A stretch of DNA of 64,000 nucleotides, taken from assembly GCF_034350045.1 (NCBI RefSeq), contig NZ_CP133781.1, forward strand, positions 4,264,501 to 4,328,500, read 5' to 3'. The DNA is from Pseudomonas sp. CCI4.2. GTDB lineage: Bacteria; Pseudomonadota; Gammaproteobacteria; Pseudomonadales; Pseudomonadaceae. The translations under genes and the position numbers were made by a program. This document shows, one piece after another, positions 35,066 to 43,224 of the stretch (positions within the stretch are counted from its first letter, which is position 1; every line of letters starts with the position of its first letter). Under the pieces are notes generated by a model. That model was not told where the DNA came from. It ran no database searches and was given only the letters and a program-made list of their open reading frames with translations.

Positions 35066-35872
35066 CTAACTGATACCAAGCGCTAACAAGACAAGTATGA
35101 GCAGCGCAACGTAAATGTGTGCATGCAGCTTGTCCGGGATCCTCCCTGCAAAAGGTAGTGTCAGGCGAACGCCGATCAACGAACCGACGGTCAATAAGCC
35201 AAATGCGGGGAGATAGATGTAACCCAGAAAACCGCTGTTAATTCCCGCCGTTTCGAGTTGCCCGGTAACTGCGTACATCAGCGATCCTATTAGCGCTACT
35301 GGCATGCTCAAAGGGTTCGCCAGTGCCGATGATTGAGCCATGCTCAAACCGGCTCTGCGCATTAGCGGCACGGTCATAACGCTGCCCCCTACGCCCAGCA
35401 GAGTAGCAACCGTTCCGATAGTGACACCTTTGATAGGTATCGCAGGCACAGTCCTTTTGGTGTGACCTGCGCTCTGTAAAAAACCCTCGCGAAACAGGCA
35501 GTCCGCGATGGTCAGCCCCAGGTAAACCATGAACGCTATCCGGACACCGTTACTGCTCATTGCACTGGCCAGCAATGCTCCAGCCACCGAACCAAGTGCG
35601 ATGTAACCTACCAGCGGCCAGATGTAGCCATGAACAAGTTTTGCAGCCCGATGCTGTTTGAACGTTGCCATCGATGCGCTGATCACCATAACGGCCGTTG
35701 AAGTGGCCACCGCGATTTGCATCGCAGAGTCATAACCAGGCTCGCCCGGACTGTGACCGGAAATCAACACGTGATATACCAGCGGCACGACCACAAAGCC
35801 GCCGCCGAACCCGAACAGCACAGTGGTCACTCCAGTCAAGCAGCCAAAGGCTGCGAGGATTAAAAGGCTCAT
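35066..35872 (-). CDS. TauE/SafE-family anion exporter (second copy)
   Basis: A 268-residue inner-membrane protein with about eight helices. Paired glycine motifs, GVTTVLFGFGGGFVVVPLVY near the start and TLLGVGGSVMTVPLMRR in the second half, define the family. The ATG ending at 35872 has GGAAG 7 bases upstream and is preferred over an in-frame TTG at 35893. It diverges from an AraC regulator gene, its probable controller. It is not close kin of the exporter at 6334; its substrate is unknown. Confidence 0.87.
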   Translation of the reverse strand: MSLLILAAFGCLTGVTTVLFGFGGGFVVVPLVYHVLISGHSPGEPGYDSAMQIAVATSTAVMVISASMATFKQHRAAKLVHGYIWPLVGYIALGSVAGALLASAMSSNGVRIAFMVYLGLTIADCLFREGFLQSAGHTKRTVPAIPIKGVTIGTVATLLGVGGSVMTVPLMRRAGLSMAQSSALANPLSMPVALIGSLMYAVTGQLETAGINSGFLGYIYLPAFGLLTVGSLIGVRLTLPFAGRIPDKLHAHIYVALLILVLLALGIS

Positions 35873-35993
35873 CCAGTATCTTCCATTGCTCAATGTTTAT
35901 TGAGCAGGCATCTTAGTGATGCGGCGCTTGGACGACCTTAGCGAACAAGCCAACCGTGTTTTCGTTTCGGCCAAAGCCTCATGGATCATCACG

Positions 35994-36758
35994 ATGCACA
36001 ATGCTTCCATCGCCATTCTAGATTCCACCCCTCGTAACGTTGTGGCTATCAGCACAGACTACGACCTTGGGCATCGTCTACCGATGCACAGCCATCGGCG
36101 CGCTCAATTGCTCTATGGATCGAAAGGCGTCATGCAGGTAACTACGAGCCTTGGCACATGGGTGGTGCCACCACAACGCGCGGTGTGGATACCGCCGCAG
36201 GTACCCCATGAAGTGCTCTTTATTGGCGTAACGACTCACAGTTTGTACATCGAGCCCGACGAATCACTGATCAATCAAGGACAATGCCAAGTGATCGAGG
36301 TGAGCGCATTAATGCGCCATCTGCTTCAGGAGGCCGTGGATTTGCCTTATGAGTACGAAGAGGAAGGTCGAGACGGCGTGGTGATCAGTCTTCTGTTGCA
36401 CGAAATACAACGTGCAAACGAACTCCCTTTGCATATCCCTATGCCCACACATGAGCGGTTGCTGGCAAGCTGTCAAACCTTTCTGATGACGCCGGATATC
36501 AACCTGTCTCCCCAACAACTGGCTGATTCGTTATTCATGAGTGTGCGGACATTCACTCGCCTTTTTCGGGAACAAACCGGCCTTAGCTTTGGGCAATGGC
36601 GTCAACGAGCATGCGTCGTTCTGGCACTTTCACGACTGGCCGACGGCCACAGCGTCACCACCGTTGCCCTAGAAATGGGGTATGAAAGCCCCGCCGCGTT
36701 CGCGACCATGTTTCGCCGGGTATTGGGACAGGCACCTTCGGTGTACCTTATTAATTAG
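35994..36758 (+). CDS. AraC-family regulator with N-terminal cupin
   Basis: About 254 residues from the ATG at 35994; the frame is open back to GTG at 35916, but family members begin about ten residues before RNVVAISTDY. Residues 10-110 form a cupin with MHSHRRAQLLYG and WVVPPQRAVWIPPQVPHEV. The C-terminal HTH pair is NLSPQQLADSLFMSVRTFTRLF and SVTTVALEMGYESPAAFATMFRRVLG. It is divergent from the TauE-type exporter and probably induces it in response to a small ligand. Confidence 0.85.
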   Translation: MHNASIAILDSTPRNVVAISTDYDLGHRLPMHSHRRAQLLYGSKGVMQVTTSLGTWVVPPQRAVWIPPQVPHEVLFIGVTTHSLYIEPDESLINQGQCQVIEVSALMRHLLQEAVDLPYEYEEEGRDGVVISLLLHEIQRANELPLHIPMPTHERLLASCQTFLMTPDINLSPQQLADSLFMSVRTFTRLFREQTGLSFGQWRQRACVVLALSRLADGHSVTTVALEMGYESPAAFATMFRRVLGQAPSVYLIN

Positions 36759-36804
36759 GCCGCTTATCGGCACCAGCGACTTCCGGCCATCACGCCTTGC
36801 GTAG

Positions 36805-38095
36805 TTAAACTGCCAACCACTTATGTGGTAGCAGCTCCGTAATCTTACTCGCCTGCTGCGTCGGCAGCCGCGTCAGGACATCTTTCAGATAAGCTTACGG
36901 ATCATGTCCATTCATGCGCGCCGACTGGATCAAGCTCATGATCGCCGCCGCCCGTTTTCCGCTGCGCAGCGACCTGGCAAACAACCAGTTCGAGCGTCCA
37001 AGTGCCCATGGCCGGATCTGATTTTCGACTGCATTGTTGTCTATGGGCACAGCCCCATCTTCCAGGTAGCGCGTTAGCGCTACCCAGCGTTTGAGGCTGT
37101 AATCCAGAACTTTGGCTGTTGCCGATCCATTGGGCACAAGATCGCGCTGGGCCAACATCCAGTCGTGCAGCGTTTTCGCCAGTGGTGCAGCTTTTTCTTG
37201 CCGTATTCGCCAGCGATCCTCATCGCTCATGTCGCGGGCTTGGCGCTCAACTTCGTACAAGCCACCAATTGAGTGCAGTGCCTGTTCTGCCAACTGGCTT
37301 TTGTTCGCGATGTGCAGATCGAAATACTTGCGGCGGGCGTGGGCCATGCAGCCGATTTCGACCATGCCTTTCTCGAAGCCAGCTTTGTAGCCAGCAAAGT
37401 CATCGCACACCAACTTACCGTTCCACGAGCCTAGGAAGTTACGCGCATGCCCACCCGCACGGCTCGGACTGAAGTCATAGACCACAGCCTTAACCGCCGA
37501 GAACGGCGTGGTGCAGTAAGCCCAGACATAGGCGCGATGGGTTTTCTTCTCGCCCGGTGCGAGCATCTGTACCGGCGTCTCGTCGGCTTGGACGACTCGT
37601 TGGGCTAGAACAACTTCTCGCAAGGCATCAACCAGTGGCTGAAGTTGTACGCCGGTCTGTCCAACCCATTGCGCCAGTGTCGAGCGGGCGATAGCTAAAC
37701 CGGCACGGCCAAAGATTTCTCCTGCCGGTACAGCGGCAAGTGGTCGGCGAATTTCGCTACCATCACATGAGCTAGCAGACCTGGGGTAGGTATTCCTTTG
37801 TCGATTACCTGGGCCGGCACCGGTGCCTGGATCGGCGTTTCACACTGACGGCAGGCCCATTTTCCACGTACATGTTGCTCAACGGTGAACACTCCCAGCG
37901 TGTAATTGAGCTTCTCGCTGACGTCCTCGCCGATGCGCTGAAGCTGGCAACCGCAAGTGCACTGAGTGTTTTCTAGTTCGTGATGAATAACGGTGCGTGG
38001 AAAACTGCGGCGGCAGCGGTGCGCGCTTTGGTTTCTGGCGCACCTCTGATGGAGCCGGAGCCGGCTGGAGTGCCGTCAGCTCAGCGTCGATAGCC
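36805..38095 (-). pseudogene. Broken IS66-family transposase (tnpC)
   Basis: Homologous to the DDE transposase of IS66 elements but with at least four lesions. Reading from its 5' side: the first part of the gene is missing, with homology starting near IDAELTALQP; an extra T in a TTTTCC run near 38005 shifts frame (joining APLPPQF to RTVIHHELENTQCTC); a missing A in GAGAAA-TCTTTGG near 37720 shifts it again (joining YRQEKIFGRAG to IARSTLAQW); and a TAA at 36895 replaces the Tyr codon in GHDPYAYLKDVL, although the frame then continues to the natural end at 36805. Zn-finger, HVRGKWACRQC and ADETPVQML segments are still recognisable. It cannot make transposase. Confidence 0.9.
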
Positions 38096-38196
38096 TCATT
38101 CGCCAGGCTATGGACCAGCTCGGCCATACCACCGTCGCCATGACCGAGCAGTACATTCGCAACCGCAAAGGGAAGAGAGTCACATCGACAAAATAG
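38089..38196 (+). pseudogene. C-terminal remnant of a tyrosine integrase
   Basis: The plus frame from 38089 reads DSLIRQAMDQLGHTTVAMTE then QYIRNRKGKRVTSTK and a stop. This is the C-terminus of phage-type integrases, with the LGHTT box and the Tyr nucleophile in EQYIR. Upstream of 38089 the sequence becomes IS66, so only about 35 codons survive. It points at tRNA-Leu 85 bases on, the usual place for an island integrase at its attachment site. Confidence 0.8.
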
Positions 38197-38198
38197 CG

Positions 38199-38229
38199 AA
38201 TTGCGGCAACATTCCATAATTGCGGCAAC
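38199..38229. repeat. Tandem 12-bp direct repeat next to the integrase stop
   Basis: AATTGCGGCAAC occurs at 38199-38210 and again at 38218-38229. Repeats of this spacing beside an integrase gene can be recombinase or arm-type binding sites. Functional assignment is inferred. Confidence 0.5.
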
Positions 38230-38238
38230 AAAACCAAC

Positions 38239-38271
38239 AAGGGCCTACCTGCACAACACAGGTAAGCCCTT
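38239..38271 (-). terminator. Terminator downstream of tRNA-Leu
   Basis: On the minus strand AAGGGCTTACCTG pairs with CAGGTAGGCCCTT, followed by GTTGGTTTTG. It starts 8 bases beyond the CCA end of tRNA-Leu and so probably terminates it. Confidence 0.65.
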
Positions 38272-38279
38272 GATTTAAA

Positions 38280-38366
38280 TGGTGCCCGAAGCCGGGGTCG
38301 AACCGGCACGTCCTTACGAACGAGGGATTTTAAGTCCCTTGCGTCTACCAATTTCGCCATTCGGGC
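38280..38366 (-). tRNA. tRNA-Leu (UAA anticodon)
   Basis: An 87-base gene with a 7-bp acceptor stem GCCCGAA/TTCGGGC, the anticodon loop CT-TAA-AA closed by GGGA/TCCC, a long variable arm typical of Leu, GGTTCGACCC in the T arm and an encoded CCA. Its 3' end faces the integrase remnant, as in islands that insert at tRNA genes. Confidence 0.95.
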
Positions 38367-38462
38367 GGTAGCGCCAAGAGCAGGGAATATATACATCCCT
38401 TCTCGGTGAAGCAAGTTTACTGGGCCAGCAAGGTGCGACAAAATCTTGCAGATAAGCCCAAT

Positions 38463-38498
38463 AAAAAAGCTCCGTAAATCATGGATCTACGGAGCTTG
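38463..38498 (-). terminator. Terminator between tRNA-Cys and tRNA-Leu
   Basis: On the minus strand AAGCTCCGTA pairs with TACGGAGCTT and is followed by TTTTAT. It begins 8 bases after the tRNA-Cys CCA end, suggesting the two tRNAs are at least partly separate transcripts. Confidence 0.75.
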
Positions 38499-38505
38499 TT
38501 TATGA

Positions 38506-38579
38506 TGGAGGCCGAGGTCGGAATCGAACCGGCGTAGGCGGATTTGCAATCCGCAGCATAACCATTTTGCTACTCGGCC
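38506..38579 (-). tRNA. tRNA-Cys (GCA anticodon)
   Basis: A 74-base cloverleaf: acceptor GGCCGAG/CTCGGCC, anticodon stem CGGAT-TGCAA-ATCCG with GCA, T arm GCCGGTTCGATTCCGAC, encoded CCA. In P. aeruginosa tRNA-Gly, -Cys and -Leu are clustered in this order; tRNA-Gly is not seen here. Confidence 0.95.
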
Positions 38580-38962
38580 CCAAACGTACAGTGCCCCTAC
38601 AACTGACACTAAACGCATACAACTTCGAGTTGAAGAAGAGACATTAATCTATCTCTCAACTCATTGAAATCTATAGGTTTTTCTAAATTCCCACATCAGG
38701 AATGGACGCAATTTTGGACTTGTTCGATTGCCATGTCAAGAACTGAGGGCAAATAATTCCTCACAGCTCTAATCAGTCAATTTTTCGAGAGATTTATTTC
38801 AACGAATCGCCTTTGGACCAACCTTTCTGGCATTTTCTAGTCCATTCGGCGTAGTCAGTAAAATAATGACGCCATTTATCTGACCGTCGGGTTAAAGTTG
38901 CGAACCAGTCGGCAGATATAGCTATTAGCCACCACCCGTAATCCAACGTTCAGGGATGAGAC
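38580..38962. other. 383-base gap with the tRNA-Cys and chemotaxis promoters
   Basis: AT-rich and without ORFs. It should contain the divergent promoters of tRNA-Cys (minus) and of the chemotaxis operon starting at 38963 (plus). I could not assign -35/-10 boxes with confidence. Confidence 0.4.
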
Positions 38963-40201
38963 ATGCCTTCCAGCCCGCAGTACGCCGAACTCGCCCACTC
39001 CCCTCTTCGCCCGATCGGTTTTTGCTGGCTGCCCTGCGTGATGTCGATTGCCGGCGCAGCCGCGCTCTTGACGTTGGCAGGCCCGCAGATGCTGCCAGTG
39101 TTACTCAGCGCTGTATTGATGTTGGCCGGGCTGGCTGCCGGATTTTGGAGCGCCGGTCGACAGGGCCGCTTAGTCGCCGATTCCGTTGCTCAGGCGTTGA
39201 GCGCAGATCATGCGGCTATTGAGTTGCAGCAGTCTTCGGCAGCAGTCAGCGGTCTCGAAGCGGTGTGTATGCAAGCAGTACCGATCTGGGCCAAGCAAGT
39301 GGAAAGCTCACGTCAGCAAACCGAGACGGCGATTGTGGAGTTAAGCAACCGCTTCAACGCCATTTCCAACCGGTTGCAGGAAACCGTCAACGCCTCCCAA
39401 TCGGCGGCAGGTAATTTGTCGGGCACAGCTGGCGGCGGCGCTCTCGAGGTGCTGGCGCAAAGTGACGTCGAGCTGATCAAGGTTATTGACTCGTTGAGAG
39501 CCAGCCAACACAGCCGTGATCAGATGCTGGCGCAGGTTCGCAACCTCACCGCGTACACCGGCGAGCTGCGCACCATGGCCGCCGAAGTGGCGGCGATTGC
39601 TGCACAAACCAATTTGCTGGCCCTGAACGCAGCCATCGAAGCAGCCCGCGCCGGGGAAGCAGGACGTGGCTTCGCGGTGGTGGCCGATGCCGTGCGCACG
39701 CTGTCGAGCCAATCCAGCGAAACCGGTCAGAAAATGTCGGCCAAGGTCGACATCATCAATGGCGCGATCACCCAATTGGTCCAGGCAGCCTCCAGCAGCT
39801 CCGACCATGACAACGACTCTGTGGCCAGTTCCGAAACCAGCATCCAGCGGGTGCTTGAACGTTTCAAAAGCATCACCGGGCGTCTGTCGGACTCGGCCAC
39901 CTTGCTACAACAGGAAAGTGTCGGCATTCACGACGAGGTGACCGAAGTGCTGGTCAGCTTGCAGTTCCAGGACCGGGTCAGCCAGATCCTCGCCCACGTG
40001 CGCGACAACATGCAGGCATTGCACGGCCAGCTTCAGGCATCACGAAAAACTCCGGGGCAGCCCACTGAGATCGACGCAGGTGCGTGGCTGGCTGAAATGG
40101 AACTCACCTACGCCACCGACGAACAACGCCACAACCACCGTGGCGGCACCGCATCGCCCGGGGCAAAGCCTGCAACCACCGCTGAAATCACTTTTTTCTA
40201 G
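38963..40201 (+). CDS. Short methyl-accepting chemotaxis protein with a CheZ-like tail motif
   Basis: A 412-residue transducer and first gene of the chemotaxis operon. Two adjacent hydrophobic helices at residues 15-62 leave essentially no periplasmic domain, so it senses membrane or cytoplasmic signals. The signalling tip AAQTNLLALNAAIEAARAGE is followed by RGFAVVADAVRTLS. Near residue 335 comes VLVSLQFQDRVSQILAHVRDN, resembling the FQD-T/V-Q motif of CheZ phosphatases. cheY follows 10 bases after its stop. GGGATGAG precedes the start. Confidence 0.9.
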   Translation: MPSSPQYAELAHSPLRPIGFCWLPCVMSIAGAAALLTLAGPQMLPVLLSAVLMLAGLAAGFWSAGRQGRLVADSVAQALSADHAAIELQQSSAAVSGLEAVCMQAVPIWAKQVESSRQQTETAIVELSNRFNAISNRLQETVNASQSAAGNLSGTAGGGALEVLAQSDVELIKVIDSLRASQHSRDQMLAQVRNLTAYTGELRTMAAEVAAIAAQTNLLALNAAIEAARAGEAGRGFAVVADAVRTLSSQSSETGQKMSAKVDIINGAITQLVQAASSSSDHDNDSVASSETSIQRVLERFKSITGRLSDSATLLQQESVGIHDEVTEVLVSLQFQDRVSQILAHVRDNMQALHGQLQASRKTPGQPTEIDAGAWLAEMELTYATDEQRHNHRGGTASPGAKPATTAEITFF

Positions 40202-40211
40202 GAGCTGGATA

Positions 40212-40580
40212 ATGGCTAAAAACGTAATGGTCGTCGACGACTCGAGCAGTGTCCGCCAAGTCGTCAGCATTACTTTAAAAAGTGCTGGCTACGACGTCAT
40301 CGAAGCCAGTGACGGCAAGGACGCCCTGAGCAAACTGACCGGTCAAAAAGTCCATTTGATCATCAGCGACGTAAACATGCCGAACATGGATGGCATCACT
40401 TTCGTCAAAGAAGTGAAGAAGCTGGCCAACTACAAGTTCACCCCCATCATCATGCTCACCACCGAATCCCAGGAATCGAAGAAGGCCGAAGGTCAGGCTG
40501 CCGGCGCACGCGCCTGGGTGGTCAAGCCCTTCCAGCCCGCGCAAATGCTCGCGGCCGTCGCCAAACTGATCATGCCCTGA
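40212..40580 (+). CDS. cheY: CheY-like response regulator
   Basis: Single receiver domain of 122 residues: acidic pair VVDD (9-10), phospho-acceptor Asp53 in LIISDVNMP, Thr in IIMLTTES and Lys in WVVKPFQPAQ. No output domain. The ATG at 40212 has GGAG 8 bases upstream. Phosphorylated by the CheA two genes on; since this is a dedicated accessory chemosensory cluster, its output may not be the flagellar motor. Confidence 0.92.
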   Translation: MAKNVMVVDDSSSVRQVVSITLKSAGYDVIEASDGKDALSKLTGQKVHLIISDVNMPNMDGITFVKEVKKLANYKFTPIIMLTTESQESKKAEGQAAGARAWVVKPFQPAQMLAAVAKLIMP

Positions 40581-40592
40581 GGAATAGCGGCC

Positions 40593-40916
40593 ATGCCGAT
40601 CATTCACGACACCAACGCGAGTATTGCGCATTGGCGGATAGAGGGCGAGATGACCATCTACACCGCCGCCGAACTTGCGACCCAGCTATTGCCGCTGCTG
40701 ACACCGCCCAGCGACCTCGAAATTGATCTGTCCCACGTCACCGAAATGGACAGCGCAGGCCTGCAATTGCTGATGCTCGCCAAGCGCGAAACCGTGCAAT
40801 CCGGTCGCCCCTTGCGCTTGATCAAACACAGCCAGGCAGTGCTCGACACCTTCGAGTTGTGTGACTTGGCGGCCTATTTTGGCGACCCGCTGGTGCTGGC
40901 GGCCAACAGCCACTGA
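40593..40916 (+). CDS. STAS-domain protein in the chemotaxis operon
   Basis: A 107-residue STAS domain (anti-sigma-antagonist fold): LEIDLSHVTEMDSAGLQLLMLAKRE contains the conserved Ser that is phosphorylated in SpoIIAA-like proteins. No serine-kinase partner is encoded nearby. Its position between cheY and cheA suggests a role in cluster output or scaffolding. A STAS gene is a recurring but poorly explained member of some accessory che clusters. Confidence 0.88.
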   Translation: MPIIHDTNASIAHWRIEGEMTIYTAAELATQLLPLLTPPSDLEIDLSHVTEMDSAGLQLLMLAKRETVQSGRPLRLIKHSQAVLDTFELCDLAAYFGDPLVLAANSH

Positions 40917-40971
40917 CGCTCAAGTGACCGATAAGAAAAATACGAATAATCGGAGTGGAAAGGACTTTATC

Positions 40972-43224
40972 GTGACGATTAACCTCGACCAGGCGCAACA
41001 GACGTTCATCGTTGAAGCCCGGGAACTGCTTCAAGACATGGAAACGTCTTTGCTGCGTCTTGAGAATCAACCCGACGACAGCGACACCCTTGGTGCGATT
41101 TTTCGTGCTGCGCATACTATCAAAGGCTCCGCCGGCTTGTTCGGGCTGATGCCCATTGTCGGCTTTACCCATATCGTCGAAGACGTGTTGGACCGGCTTC
41201 GAGATGGCGCGGTGGCGGCTGATGCAGCGTTGATCGCACTGTTGCTTAAATGCGCTGACCACATGCTTGAACTGGTTGAAGTCGTAGCCAGCCAAGGCGG
41301 TGACCTGAGCGCTGCAGCCGTTGATCGCGAAACAGGCCTGCGTGAAGGATTGCAGGCGTATCAGGACACTCCGCAAAAAACCGCTTCGGTCTGTGCGTCG
41401 GCGGCCGAAGCGTCGACGGTTCAGGTGGTGACGGATAACACCTCCGTCAGTTCCGATTTGTGGCACATTTCCCTGCGCTTTGGCAGGAACGTCTTCCGTA
41501 ACGGCATGGACCCCCTGTCGTTCCTGCGCTACCTCAATACCCTTGGTGAAATCGTCTATATCACGACCCTGGCCGACGCCATGCCTAGGTTGGATGAGCT
41601 GGATGCCGAGAGCTGCTACCTGGGGTTTGAAATCGACTTCCGCTCAGACGCCACCCGCGCCGCCATTGCCGAAGCCTTCGACTTCGTACGTGATGACTGC
41701 GTGATCCATATCTTGGCCCCGCACAGCCGCATCGAAGAATACCTGCAACTGATCGACACACTGCCGGAGGGCCCCGCACGTCTGGGCGAGATCCTTACCC
41801 GCTGCGGGGCATTGACTTTGCACGAGCTGGAAAGCGGCCTTGCCACACAACTGCAAATCGCCAACGCGCCCGGCGAAAACAACGTGCCGCTGGGCGAAAT
41901 TCTCATTGAACAGCGCACGGTTGAACCCGTCGTGGTGCAATCGGCGCTGATCAAGCAAAGCAGCCTGCAGGAGAGCAAGGTCAAAGAAGGTAACTTCGTT
42001 CGTGTCAACGCCGACAAATTGGACGAACTGATCAACTTGGTCGGCGAATTGGTCATCGCAAGCGCCGGCACCAGCCTGTTGGCCCGCAGCAGCCACAACG
42101 GTCCGCTACAGGAATCCACATCGGTGGTGTCCGGGCTGGTCGAGGAGATACTCGACGGGGCGTTGCGCCTGCGGATGATCCCCATCGGTGACACGTTTAA
42201 TCGCTTTCGGCGAGTGGTACGCGATGTCAGCCAGGAATTGGGCAAGGACATCGACTTACTCATCAGCGGCGCCGACACCGAACTGGATAAAACCGTGGTC
42301 GAGAAAATCGGCGACCCGTTAATGCACCTGCTGCGTAACGCCATGGACCACGGAATCGAGACACCCCAAGCACGGCTGGCGGCGGGTAAACCGGCCAAGG
42401 GCCAACTGCACCTCAACGCGTACCACGACTCGGGCAGCATCGTCCTGGAAATTGCCGATGACGGCGCAGGGCTGAACCGCGACCGCATTCTGCAAAAAGC
42501 CCATGAACGGGGTTTGGTCCCCGCCTCTGCAACCCTGACCGATCAGGAAATCTACAACCTGATTTTCGAGCCTGGATTCTCCACTGCAGAGGCCGTTACC
42601 AACCTCTCCGGACGTGGCGTCGGCATGGACGTGGTCAAACGCAACATCACCTTACTGCGCGGCACGGTCGATCTCGACAGCCAGCCCGGTCAAGGCACGC
42701 TCATTCGTATCCGCCTGCCCCTGACCTTGGCAATCATCAACGGATTCCTGGTCGGTATTGGCCAAGCGAGTTACGTCATTCCCTTGGACATGGTTCAAGA
42801 ATGCATCGAACTCAGTGAAGAAAATCGCCAACAGGCCCGGGACAGCAGTTACCTGGACTTGCGTGGCGAAGTGTTGCCGCTGGTTTACCTGCGCGATCAC
42901 TTCAACCATGACGGCCAACCGGTGCGCCGGGAAAACGTGGTGGTGGTGCGGTGCGCTGAGCACAAAGCCGGGCTGGTGGTGGATGACCTGTTGGGCGAGT
43001 TCCAGACCGTCATTAAACCTCTCGGCAAACTGTTCAGCACGCTACGCGGTATCAGCGGCTCGACCATCCTTGGCAGTGGCGCCGTTGCGTTGATCCTCGA
43101 CGTACCGGCGCTGCTCGCGCAAATCGTACAAATTGAAGCTCGCCACACCTCGTCAACCCCACTTTTACACGCACGCACTCGCCAAGCCGGCAATCGAACT
43201 GCGCACGGAGGAATCACCCAATGA
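40972..43224 (+). CDS. cheA: CheA chemotaxis histidine kinase
   Basis: A 750-residue kinase. GTG at 40972 with AAAGGA upstream is preferred; the frame is open further back but only through the STAS gene. Domains: Hpt with phospho-accepting His48 in AAHTIKGSAG; a CheY-binding/linker region; dimerisation helices starting RVNADKLDELINLVGELVI; HATPase with NAMDHGIETP (about 455) and IADDGAGLN, and GRGVGMDVVKRN; C-terminal CheW-like domain. All catalytic motifs are intact. The stop overlaps the next MCP start (ATGA). It relays receptor signals to CheY and CheB. Confidence 0.95.
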   Translation: MTINLDQAQQTFIVEARELLQDMETSLLRLENQPDDSDTLGAIFRAAHTIKGSAGLFGLMPIVGFTHIVEDVLDRLRDGAVAADAALIALLLKCADHMLELVEVVASQGGDLSAAAVDRETGLREGLQAYQDTPQKTASVCASAAEASTVQVVTDNTSVSSDLWHISLRFGRNVFRNGMDPLSFLRYLNTLGEIVYITTLADAMPRLDELDAESCYLGFEIDFRSDATRAAIAEAFDFVRDDCVIHILAPHSRIEEYLQLIDTLPEGPARLGEILTRCGALTLHELESGLATQLQIANAPGENNVPLGEILIEQRTVEPVVVQSALIKQSSLQESKVKEGNFVRVNADKLDELINLVGELVIASAGTSLLARSSHNGPLQESTSVVSGLVEEILDGALRLRMIPIGDTFNRFRRVVRDVSQELGKDIDLLISGADTELDKTVVEKIGDPLMHLLRNAMDHGIETPQARLAAGKPAKGQLHLNAYHDSGSIVLEIADDGAGLNRDRILQKAHERGLVPASATLTDQEIYNLIFEPGFSTAEAVTNLSGRGVGMDVVKRNITLLRGTVDLDSQPGQGTLIRIRLPLTLAIINGFLVGIGQASYVIPLDMVQECIELSEENRQQARDSSYLDLRGEVLPLVYLRDHFNHDGQPVRRENVVVVRCAEHKAGLVVDDLLGEFQTVIKPLGKLFSTLRGISGSTILGSGAVALILDVPALLAQIVQIEARHTSSTPLLHARTRQAGNRTAHGGITQ

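Noticed and set aside
36895..37623. Intact short IS66 transposase gene
   Set aside because: It is the middle-to-late part of a longer gene disrupted by frameshifts and a nonsense codon.
40861..40971. Longer CheA start inside the STAS gene
   Set aside because: The upstream frame is a shadow of the STAS gene; GTG at 40972 has a good Shine-Dalgarno and begins directly before the Hpt domain.
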